DNA of 64,000 nucleotides, from contig CM064423.1 of assembly GCA_032690845.1 (NCBI GenBank), forward strand, positions 33,092,903 to 33,156,902, given 5' to 3'. This DNA is from Eleusine coracana subsp. coracana. Taxonomy: Eukaryota > Streptophyta > Magnoliopsida > Poales > Poaceae. Below the pieces are notes generated by a model. That model had not been told where the DNA came from. It searched no databases and saw only the letters and a list, made by a program, of their open reading frames with translations. Positions 45,179 to 54,906 of this stretch are shown piece after piece. The number at the start of each line of letters is the position of its first letter. Within the stretch, counting starts at the first letter, position 1. The position numbers were made by a program, and so were the translations under genes.

Positions 45179-46330
45179 ATGACCGACTTCACCTTGCCTG
45201 AGAATTATATTGAAGATCCCAAACAACTCTTGAGAAGAGTACGTGCACGTCTTGTCCCTCCTCAAAAGTTCGTGTCTGCAAGTGAGCCAGTCATCTCCAC
45301 ACCATCAAGCTTCAAGATCATGGACCAGAAGGTCTCATCACCATGGTGCAGGCCAGCCCATTCTGTGGGAAGGCCAATGAGGACGCCAACGCCCATCTGC
45401 AACAATTTCTAGAGATTTGTAGCACCTACAAGATGAAGGACGTCTCTCAAGACGCCATTCGCCTTTGTCTGTTTCCGTTCTCCCTTCTGGAGAGGGCAAA
45501 ACAGTGGTTCTACGTGAACAAGGATGCTGTGGGTACCTGGGAAAAGTGTTCAGCCGCGTTCCTCATGAAATTCTTCCCGCTAGGCAAAACCAACGCCCTT
45601 CGTGGAAGAATTTCAAGCTTCCAGCGGGAGTCCAAGGAGTCAATCTTCGAGGCTTGGGAGTGGCTGCAAGAGTACATTGTTGTCTGTCCTCGTCACGGGA
45701 TGGATGAATGGCTTATCATCCAGAACTTCTACAATGGGCTGACTCCATCAGCTCGTGATCATATGGATGCTGCTGTAGGAGAAGCGTTATTCTCACTGAC
45801 CATTGATAAGGCAAAAGAACTTATTGAGAAGATGGTTTCCAACCAAGGATGGAGTGAAGATCGTCTTCACTCATGCCAGCGGGGCATGCACACCGTTAAG
45901 GAGGTGGACATGCTAGCCGCTAAAATGGACCTCCTTATGAAGAAGATGGACGAACAAGCCAAAGGATATGAAGTCGGCATCGTCAACGCCTTAGACTCTC
46001 GCATGACATGCGAGGTCTGTGGCAACACGGGTCACTCGGGCAATGACTGCCCTAAGACTCGTGAGGATGTGTTGTACATGAACAACAACAACAACGGCTA
46101 TCTTCCATAAGGAGGCAATGGGTGGAATCAACCAAGCCCGTACTATCAAGGAGGTAACAATTTTTACTCTTCAAATTCTCAACCCTCCTTTAAAGTTCTT
46201 GTCTTAGGCCAGGCTAAAATCAATTCCGCCAATGACAAGACTTTAGAAAGTGTTAATGCTAAGTTAGAAGGTCTTGCCTCTTCCTTTAAGAATCAGTTTA
46301 TCTTTAATAAATTTCTAGAACCCAACTAGC
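45179..46330 (+). pseudogene. gag: gag of gypsy element C
   Basis: Starts MTDFTLPENYIEDPKQLL; a frameshift between about 45343 and 45412 passes into the main frame. The core has ANAHLQQFLEICSTYKMK, RLCLFPFSLLERAKQWF and FLMKFFPLGKTNALRGRI, all gag capsid landmarks, then one CCHC zinc knuckle CEVCGNTGHSGNDC (about 46009-46050) and an Asn/Gly-rich tail after a stop at 46110. The protein would form the particle and bind RNA. Nearly intact apart from the shift and the stop, so C is younger than A or E. Confidence 0.87.
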
Positions 46331-46499
46331 CCAGCTAGCTGCTGCTGTTCCTCCGTCAGAGTCGGGGAAGATTCCGGGGCAACCAGACTCCCCCATTGAA
46401 AGTGTTAACATGGTGACCACGAGAAGAGGTAAGACCACTTAGGACCCGCCATATCCTAACAATGTAGGGAAGGACAAGGAAGAAGAAATGGAAGTACCT

Positions 46500-47209
46500 T
46501 CAAGCAACAAAGATCCGGGGTGCCCCATGATCGCTTGCTCGATCGGGGACCAGAAGTTCGACCACGCCCTGTGCGACCTTGGTGCAAGCGTGAGCGTGTT
46601 GCCCAAGGTGGTCTTTGAGAAATTACACTAGATAGCTCTATCCCCTGCGCCGATGCAACTTCAGCTAGTTGATTCATCGGTCCGCTATCCAGAGGGAGTT
46701 GCAGAAGGTGTTCTGGTGAAAATACCGGATTGCTTCATCCCTATGGATTTTGTGGTGCTCGACATGGATGTTGAGAAGGAAACGCCGCTCATTCTTGGGC
46801 GCCCGTTTCTGAGCACCGTAGATGCACACATTGATGTTGGGCCAGAGAAATTCATTTCCTCATCAATGGGAAGGAGGAGAAGTTTGATTTTCGACCAAGG
46901 AGAGAGCAATTCTCAATGATCAAGATCAAGTACGGGCCGAACCCAAAGAATATTCAAGAGGTCAAAATAATACCCCCAAAAGAGGATAGCCTCATTCTCT
47001 ACATGAAGAAGATCATGGCTAAGGAGATGCCATACCGTTTCGAGAAGAAGAACCCACCTACGGTGAGGCCAGGACTGTGGGCAAAGCCACAACCTGTTAA
47101 ATCCAAGAAGCCACCGACCGCACCAAAGATGAAGAAGGTATGGCGAGTGAAGGATGTGCAGCCATCCGCGTCCACTTCTCCAGGACCGGACGCGATGACA
47201 TCAAGCTAA
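46500..47209 (+). pseudogene. Retropepsin-like protease and C-terminal tail of element C
   Basis: CDLGASVSVLPKVVFEKLH (about 46570-46629) is the active-site loop with its Asp, followed by a stop at 46630-46632. The same frame continues with LVDSSVRYPEGVAEGV, FIPMDFVVLDMD and LILGRPFLSTVDAHIDVG. A shift then leads to a basic tail (46916-47209, IKIKYGPNPKNIQEV ... KKPPTAPKMKKVW) that ends in a stop. In autonomous relatives reverse transcriptase would follow; here it is missing. Confidence 0.8.
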
Positions 47210-47934
47210 ACGCTATGGAGAAAAGTCCCGCTTGTCGGACTTTAAAAGTTGGTGAGCCCTTGCCAAAGGTAAATTGGTATTTATGTCATATTTTATTTTC
47301 CTTAGTTTTTGCACATTTGAATTTTTCCAAACTTTTTGATTCTTTCAAATTTGCCTCTGCATTTGCATATTTGGATTTCACACATGCATGTTGGAATTCA
47401 TTCCAACCCTCTTCTTTGTTTGATAAAAATACAAAACTCGGTTTTCGGTTTCCAACTTTGAAAAAATATTTTTCTAAGCCAAATGTTGTCGAAACTTTGG
47501 ACCTAACCCTTGCAGCTCAGAAAATATAGCTGTTAGGAGTTGTGGGACAAAGTAGGGGACTAGTGGGACCCATCCCTGGTCAGCCGAACACCCATGTTCG
47601 ACCAAAGGGGTGTGGGCCCGCAGCAACGTTGGCCTTTTGTCAATGGTTGAATTTGGCTCCCCATTAGCCGTTTTTGACCATTTGGGATGTCCCTATAAAT
47701 TGAGTGCCCGGGGGAGAGTGTCTTGCCATTCCAAGTTCACTTCTCATTTCACTCCCTCCTTCACCCATTTGCTCTTGAGCTCTCACTTTGCTTCTCCAAA
47801 GTTGTCATCCCAAAAACCACCAAAAATATTTCCCTTTTTAGTTTTCTTTGTTTTTGGTTTGTTCAAGTCCTTTACAAAGCTTGACAAGATCAACCCGTGT
47901 TCGAGTTGTTCTTGTGTTTTTGCTTAAGTGGTGC
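47210..47934 (+). other. Spacer between protease and accessory ORF in element C
   Basis: T-rich sequence (47260-47530), then a TATA-like CCCTATAAATTGAGTGCCC at 47690-47708 and a C/T-rich leader ending GTGGTGCAGATGAAG. It resembles a separate promoter and 5' UTR for the ORF at 47937. Confidence 0.5.
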
Positions 47935-47936
47935 AG

Positions 47937-49411
47937 ATGAAGAAGGCCAAGACATTGATGCTACGGGCGACGCGTCTGAATTCACACCATTCACACGGCA
48001 GCTCGAGCACAAACATCACTATTGTGGATGAATCAATGAGGCAAACACCCGTGAAGGATAACATGGAGGAGGATGAGCCACACGTTCTTCTCACCGACAT
48101 CGACCACGAGCTGCTGGATGAATGGGAAAGATGAGTCTACCATCGCCTATGCAACCGTAGTTTCGTCCACACCAGGGCGTATGACAATGACCTACTCTCC
48201 AATATAGGTATAGACTCTGAGTTCCTTTCTATCTGGAAAGCATTATGTTGGAGCGAATTTGCATACATCACTGCGGCAGGTTCATGCCTCCTCACTATCC
48301 AGTTTTTGTAACCTTGCTAAAAGATAACGACGGGGTACTTTTCCGCTTGTTCGAGAAGGAATACCGTCTCACCTGGAAAGATCTTAGCATCATTCTTAAG
48401 TTTAGAAGTTATTGCAACACTAACTTAGAAGGTGCAACCACGGGTTTTGAAAAGGGATCTTTTTGGCAAAGGATTTCGGGGGAGTTATCTTCTGAACGTC
48501 TTAGGATGAGTGACATTCAGAACCCAACTCTACAACTGTGGCATAGGTGGCTTGCTATGACTTGTTTCCCTAGACAAGACACTAAACCTATCTGTAACAA
48601 TGAATTACGTGTCTTGTTTGCTACAATTACTAAAATTACTATTGCTTCTATTGAAGCCATGATTGGTCAATGGTTAGATTATATTAAAGGATTGGGACCC
48701 ATTGAATGCACTTCTTTAGTGACCCGTATTGCTGTAGGGGTCGGGGCTTTATCCAACACTAGATTTGATTATCTTTCTAAGCCCCATCTCATGATAGACT
48801 ATAAATTTCTTGAGCAGGGTCACATTTTAAAGAAGGGTCCCGATGGTTCTATTATCTTCTATTACCCTGGCTATACAAACGAAATCCCATTACCTAACCC
48901 GGGATATCATTTGTATAGTTGTTGGGAACTAACCATACCACTGCAGAGAGAAGGAATGCCTGGCAGGTCTGTCGATTGACATACACGACAAAGCATGAGG
49001 CGTGCCACCACTAGCGCAACTAGGACTACACCACCAGTCCATGATTACACTGTAGGCTCAGAGCATTCCGGCGACCCCGCTTGGATGTTCACACCGCAGC
49101 AATATGAGACTAGAGGTTCATCTTGGCAGCAAGCTAGTAGTGCACAATGGGGACAAGGCCTCGAGTCGATTGAGATACCTGCACATCACAATAGACGTCA
49201 CTCCTTTTCTGGCTATAGTTATCATGACTATGGCCCGGAATTAAGGGATCTTACACGGAGGATGGACGACCTGGATGTGAGAACAGGGGAAATGCAAAAC
49301 ACCCTTGCTACTCACGCCCAGACCACTCAAGAGTGGCAGCAGCACAGTGACGACCAGTTTCGTCACCTCCAGGAACAACTTCGAGCACACCACGACTATA
49401 CGGCAGCATAA
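47937..49411 (+). pseudogene. Accessory ORF of element C (ATHILA ORF-1-like)
   Basis: Three pieces. First, 47937-48240 with one TGA stop (about 48132): an acidic N-terminus and RAYDNDLLSNIGIDSEFLSI, KALCWSEF. Second, after a +1 or -1 shift near 48240, 48290-48979: LLKDNDGVLFRLFEKEYRLTW, LWHRWLAMTCFPRQDTKPI, IKGLGPIECTSLVTRIAVGV. Third, 48995-49411: a Gln/His-rich tail with a coiled-coil-like RRMDDLDVRTGEMQNTLATH. The F-R-L-F...R-L-T-W-K-D-L motif and general order match the ATHILA ORF-1 / arabidopsis retrotransposon ORF-1 family, a protein of unknown function carried by Athila-type elements. Its place after gag-pro, where pol is missing, is notable. Confidence 0.72.
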
Positions 49412-49454
49412 TACTGTTGGAGAGGATTTGATCCTAACCAATAGACGTGAGCAA

Positions 49455-49471
49455 GAGCAAGCTTGGGGGAG
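49455..49471 (+). other. Internal PPT-like run of element C
   Basis: AGAGCAAGCTTGGGGGA, closely like the true PPT segment CAGCTTGGGGGAG at 51087, but 1.6 kb upstream of the 3' LTR and just after the accessory ORF. Confidence 0.55.
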
Positions 49472-49854
49472 CATCCCCACCAAGGTGACTTGTATATTTC
49501 CTTTCTTTCCTTTTCCTTTGTCAGACTTACCCTCATAAAACAAAATAAAAATTTGCAAAACTAAAAAGAACAAAAATAATAGGTTGTCATGCATGCTAGG
49601 GATGTTCATGCCTTCATGTTGACATGATGAATAGTTGCTCTGTTTTATATCTTTTTATAGTCTCTCATATACAACTTAGTACTCTCCCAATTTTTGAGTT
49701 TCTTGGCTAAACATGCTTGCCTTGAACTTGAATACTTGTGGGCTGCAAAGTGCAAGATCTAAGTCTAGGTTGTTGTGAGGCATGTTTGTTGGTGGCCCAT
49801 AAAACCAAATATCAGCCACCAACCAGTGAGGAAGTGCTAGGTAAAGACCAAAGT

Positions 49855-50310
49855 TTAATAAATATTTGTTTAAACTAATAAAGTGCCACAAGTTTTGGTG
49901 AAATATGTGTTTGCTGGTATAAAAGAGCCAAAATATGCAAAAACATGAAGAAACACCCCGTCGGCCGATCACGACTGTGAAACAGCCGTTTTTACCGGCC
50001 GACAGGGTCGTTTTCAGGCTGAAATCAGGAATTGGCCGATAGGGTCATTTACGGCTGAAATCAGCCACCCGGCTGATCAACCGAAGTCGTTTTTTAGGCT
50101 GATCATCCGACCCGGCCGATTTTGCAAAACACTTCACCGTGATGTCGTTTGCTCCTCTCGGACTAAAAATGATGAGAAATATCTAAGGAAAAGAAGACCA
50201 ACAAGTGCCCTAACCGGGAGAAGTCAAGGGGCGACTCGGAGGGGGTCGACGCCGGGCCAAGGCCGCCGCCCGGCCTCGCTTGCCGTCCGGCCTGGCCTGC
50301 CACCCGGAGT
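49855..50310 (+). repeat. LTR fragment of the D family inside element C
   Basis: In sense orientation this matches the first third of the D LTR (minus strand of 10140-9600): CACAAGTTTTGGTG, GGTATAAAAGAGCCAAAATATG, AACACCCCGTCGGCCGATCA, repeat units around CCGGCCGACAGGGTCGTTT, and a CGCCCGGCCTCGC-type GC-rich array. Neither LTR end is present, so it is not a solo LTR insertion. Confidence 0.8.
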
Positions 50311-51088
50311 TTCCAGCCCTTGAAGCCCATTGCATCCACCACCATATGCTTAACTTCTATTCCAAAAGTTAACAAAAATAAATACTCCATGAATATCATG
50401 TTATGACTCTCTCTCCATTTGGTTCATGGAAGGCAAGGCTATCAAAAATAGAATAAATACTTGCTCTCAATCTTGAGCGTGATGGAAAAAAAGAGAGAAA
50501 AGAAGAAAAAGAAATAGCCATGCCCAAGTGTAATTAAAGAAAGAGAGAGTCTACTCAAAAAGGAGTATCCACCATTCCACCATCATTCCACCAAATTCCA
50601 CACACATGCACATCTTGATCGGATTGTATGACTTGTTTCTCCGTGGGTTCAGTCCTTTGGTTTAGCAATATGTGTGTTACAAGTATGTCTCATTTATTCC
50701 TACCCAGAGCTCCACATAAGCCTTATTTAGAGGTAGGAACAAAAAGAGGCAACTTCAACGCCTTGGTAAGGATTTATACACATTGAGCGACCGAGTGAAT
50801 CATTAGAGGAACTTAGTTTTACTTGCTAAAATCTTTTAAAAAACTCCGGATGAAAAGTGGAACACAGGGATGAGAGAATGGTGTCCTACAAAAGACCATT
50901 CTATCTTTCAACCACCCAAGATGAAGAGAAGCCAAAAGCCCAGCTGGGACTAAGGTAAAAAGGGTGAGTTACCAAATGCCAACTTATTAAATTAAAGGTA
51001 GAGTATTTTGTTGTGCATCTAGTACTATGGGGGAATATAAAACATTACATAAAGTTCTATCTTTGCATCGGGACGAGCAAAGGTTCAG
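50311..51088 (+). other. 3' non-coding region of element C
   Basis: Related, in sense orientation, to the 3' body of D: for example CTCCACATAAGCC and TTAGAGGTAGGA at 50710-50740 match the minus strand near 10520-10540. No coding frame. Confidence 0.65.
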
Positions 51089-51100
51089 CTTGGGGGAGTT
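51089..51100 (+). other. Polypurine tract of element C
   Basis: CTTGGGGGAGTT directly before the 3' LTR. Confidence 0.8.
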
Positions 51101-52705
51101 TGTTGATAGTCGTTAAATACCATTTTCGGCCATCAACATTACTCAAAATAAAGAAGGATTTCTTATTCCCATCATGCATGATAGTTAGAATTAATAAATT
51201 TCCACTATTGCTTGGAGAATCACTGACAAGCAGGAGAAATAACGAAATGGAGGAGGAAACACACCCTTGTCGCGAAGAAACACAACTTCCACAAATCAGA
51301 GCTCGCCAACTGGGACTCCCACGGATTGATTGGCCCACCTACAGGAGCAAACCGCCTTAACAACCGACCTTACAGTGTCACTTGGCAATAGGACCCACCT
51401 GGCAGGGCACCAGAGGCGGCGGCACTCGAGGGGAATCCCCCCCTGTTCGATCAAACAGGGGTGTTTGGCTCAACAGGGAGTGGCCCCCTAGTGCATGGCC
51501 ACCACGTGTTGGCTCCTGGTGACTCCCCAATGACGGTTGTACATGTTTGGCGACAGTTACCGACTCCAGGAACCGACTTTGGGCAGTATAAATAGAAGGG
51601 AGAGGCCTCACTCCAAAGCACACACCAAGAAGCATTACTCTCTTATTCATTTCGTGATTCCTTTTAGTTTTAGTGGAGTTAGGCTTAGAATAGAGTCTTC
51701 TTCAGTTCCCAAGTCTTCCTTGAAGTTGTAGTATGACTTTTGTATCTTTCTCCTTTTGTAGGACTTTGTTCTACTTAATATATTTAGTCTTTATATATAG
51801 TTATGCTTGGGTCATATGTTTCTTGTTTGATTATATGATCCATTCATGTATGTGGCTATTATGCTTGCATGTTAGTAATATAGTCATACTATGTTAATGC
51901 TTGCATGTTAGTAATATAGTCATACTAGGTTACCATGTTAGACATAAGCATTTACTATAGTCTTTATTTATGTCATTATAATAATGCATGACTAATGTGT
52001 GACTTAGATCATTTCCATGTGCTTAGTGTTCACTTAAATGTGATTACTCATTTTCTGATCCATCACTTAAGGGATTAGGAGTATTGTTCTAGAGATGTAA
52101 GCATGGTGCTTAGATCAATAGAATGCATTATTTGTCGTGTAGCCCACGGATTGCTAGGGGTAGTCAATAGGTGGTGACAGCCCTATCTATCCTTTAAAAT
52201 TCCCCATGTTCGGCTATGCTATAGGATCTTGGCTAGAATCATACTGTGGATGCAAGGGAAAACTGGATGTCCAGGGTGTGATGATCTGATTGTCTTGCAT
52301 TGTCATTGTATCTTTATAATAGTATATAATGTAGACTATGTAACTATGTAAAAGCAACATAGGAACTGAGTTCTTTCTTTATCCATCTCCACTAAACTAA
52401 CATTTATCTAACTTGAATATGCTATCTGTGTGACCACTACCATGTTTATCCTTATGCTTACCCTTGTGAGGACATTGTCTTATAACCCAATGTGCAATGT
52501 CTAGAAACATGGTAGTTACTTTGATCAATCATATGCCTTCCTTTGGGACAAAACAAATACGATACCCTGAATACTTCAGGGTGAAATGCTACAACGGTAT
52601 TCTCCGTGTGCTTGCAGACTCTCTACATTCGTTAAAGATTGCCAATATACATTTCTAGGCTTTGTTGGTAAGGCAACTTAGTGACAATGCTTAGAAATGC
52701 CAACA
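51101..52705 (+). repeat. 3' LTR of element C, 1605 bp
   Basis: Starts TGTTGATAGTCG and ends AATGCCAACA. It has an intact TATAAATA (51587-51594), the conserved 20-bp block (52168-52187) and a tandem 36-bp duplication (51861-51896 and 51897-51932) that the 5' LTR lacks. Confidence 0.94.
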
Positions 52706-52932
52706 AGCCCCTACTTGTCGACGACTACTATTGCGAGATGTGTTGCAAGGATGGCCACACCATCAAGGATTGTCCTATGGTGAGAAGTTCCATTGTTTTA
52801 CCTAATGCTAACTTGTTCCATGAGAACACACATTTCAAGATTTTTAGGGACAAGAGTGGCAAGGTGAAAGCAAAGGCTTTAGGACCACCAAACAAGAAGA
52901 GAAAGGTCAAGGGCATATGGGAAGTGTATTGT
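52706..52932 (+). pseudogene. Distal gag zinc-knuckle segment of element F
   Basis: After the AGCCC target copy the frame gives a Leu/Asp-rich start, then YYCEMCCKDGHTIKDCPMV, a CCHC-type zinc knuckle, and a Lys-rich end (KKRKVKGIWEVYC). This continues the gag of F beyond the insertion of C; two separate knuckles are common in SIRE-type Gag. Protease is not found after it. Confidence 0.72.
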
Positions 52933-54120
52933 TGATCTTGAGAGGCCAATGAAGTAGAAGTGGGTGCCCAAGAACAAGACCTAGAAGATGGTGGTCGTGG
53001 CGGACCGGGAGCTTACTTGAAGATCAAGTGAAGTCCACCACAACTGACATGGACCTCAACGACATATCTACTCATGAGGGAGGTATCCGTGCGTGTTCTT
53101 GGTAGTAGTAGTGCGTTCTTTCTTTTCTTACATTGCATGGTAATTAGGATTCCTTTGTGACTATTCTGTTTTGCATTCATGCATGTGTAAATAACTAAAA
53201 GAAAAACACATAAAAATTAGTCAATGTCTAGCCCACTCAAGATAGCTATAAGCAAGGGGGAGTGCTTGAGATGGTGGTTTGACTTCTCTCAAGGCAAGGG
53301 TATGGCTTATAGTGAGTAAGCTTGAGAGAGGTTCAAACTTGACATTGTTAGGTTTCCTTTGTGTCTTGTTTAATATTGCTTGCATTCACATGGCATGTTT
53401 ACTTTCTATGCATATGTAAAATGCTTATTGCATGCATCATATAGGAAACACAAAGGAGGCTCGTCACATTTGGAGATATTTGTGCCTCATGATCTATATG
53501 AGATTACATCTCTACAAGTGTGACCAAAGGAAAGGATTGTGCTTCATGCCCATTGAGCAATCTCATATGAACTCCAAGGTTAAATCTACTCGCGTGATTC
53601 ATGGACTAAGGCTTATACATACCTATTTGGTTCTTAATTGCCTTGGTTCTTATTTACTTGATTCTTTATTTGGCATTTGTGACAATTATAAGGCCATGTA
53701 GAGCCTCTATTTGAAAAGGAGTGTTTGAGAGTTCCCTTGATGCTCCAAGTACTGTGTTTATATGGGTGTTCAGTGAGGGCACTTGGAAAATGGAGAAATT
53801 CCTTGTTTCAGCAAAATTCCTATAGTGACCGTACAGTCCACCATCTGTGGACCGTATAGTCTAGTAAGTGTTGAGTGCACAGTGTCACGAGTCAGTCTGG
53901 TCATAGAGACTGGACAGAATGGTCCTAGAGACCAAACCGTCCGGTCTGTGTGGGTCGCCAGCGGACTCGGGACCAGACCGGACAGTCCGGTCTAGAGATC
54001 AGCACGTCCGGTCACTATGCTTGAAACACGAAATCCATTTTCATTTGTGACCGTTGATCCATTCCTTGTGGGATCGTGTCCGTTTATGTTAATTTGACTT
54101 AGGTCAAAATCTCTTGTTCT
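52933..54120 (+). other. Non-coding body of element F with an LTR-like motif cluster
   Basis: Mostly AT-rich with repeated CTTGAGAG/AAGGCAAGGG segments (53250-53340). From 53820 to 54020 it has GACCGTACAGTCC, CCGTCCGGTC and AGACCGGACAGTCCGGTC, the same motif type as the LTRs of F. No gene. Confidence 0.6.
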
Positions 54121-54906
54121 CTTCCCTATTCGCCCCCGACGCCAAGAGTGTGCCAGGACGCCACCGTCGCCTCCTCCGTCATCGTCACCGCCACGCCACC
54201 TCGTCTACTCCTACTACACCGCTCACCGCACCCGTGCTGCCCACGAGCCCTAGTGCCGCTGCCGTGTGCCTCGTCGCCATGCTTCGCCACCGCCAAGCGC
54301 CCAGCGCCGTCGCCGCCTCTGCTCCCCTCGTGTGTGCACGCCTAGAGCAGCATCCACCTCACTGAGCGCCTACACTCCTAGGGCAAAGTTTCCCCCTTTA
54401 CTGTTCACTGGTGATTGGAGTGCATTCCCCGATGATCGGTCGCGTGTTTCTTGGTTTTGGCTTCGTCTTCGATCCCCTAGGGTATTGTGCCTATCTTCGA
54501 TTCATTATTTATGCCCTGAATTCGAGCAATTAGCTTTAACTAATGCAATTAGATTGATTGCCTATCTTTTAGTTGCATTAATTAGGTAATTAACTCAACC
54601 TAGTTTGCAATTAATTTCCATGCCTATCTGTTAATTGCAATTCTAGGGTTGCCTCATGTCTAGTCTATAGTTAGATTTATTGCCAAATTATTTGACTTTA
54701 CACTAGATGACTCACACCAGCCACTTATAGTCGATGACCACTATTGTCACTTTGCATATTTGTCTAGTGATCATGTCCTTCATCTTAGTGCTAGGATTTC
54801 TATTACGCATTCTTACCTAGCGGCGCTATGTTTATAGATTTATATATGTTCTATGCTTATCCTATCTATACCTACGTGCGTGAAGTGACACTTGTCAGCT
54901 GCAGAG
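54121..54906 (+). other. GC-rich segment and intron-like spacer before the accessory ORF of F
   Basis: 54121-54375 is strongly GC-rich (CGCC/CCGCC repeats), unlike its surroundings and like a grass 5' exon. It is followed by AT-rich sequence ending in TTGTCAGCTGCAG, a good splice acceptor, directly before the ATG at 54907. It may be a promoter and first exon/intron taken from a host gene; this is inference. Confidence 0.45.

Larger units (their letters stand above)
43479..52705 (+). mobile_element. Non-autonomous gypsy element C, TSD AGCCC
   Basis: LTRs 43479-45033 and 51101-52705, tRNA-Asp-type PBS, PPT, and perfect AGCCC flanks (43474-43478; 52706-52710). Body: gag (45179-46330), protease (46500-46919), a Pro/Lys-rich tail, an accessory ATHILA ORF-1-like gene (47935-49411), an internal PPT-like run, an LTR fragment of the D family (49855-50310) and a non-coding 3' region. 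There is no reverse transcriptase or integrase. It lies inside the gag of F. Confidence 0.94.

Noticed and set aside
49676..49972. Minus-strand 98-codon frame
   Set aside because: It overlaps the D-family LTR fragment; the equivalent short frames in the D LTRs are not conserved as a protein.
54114..54589. + strand frames of 65-107 codons as a new gene
   Set aside because: GC-rich low-complexity stretch with three open frames; more likely a leader or captured untranslated exon.
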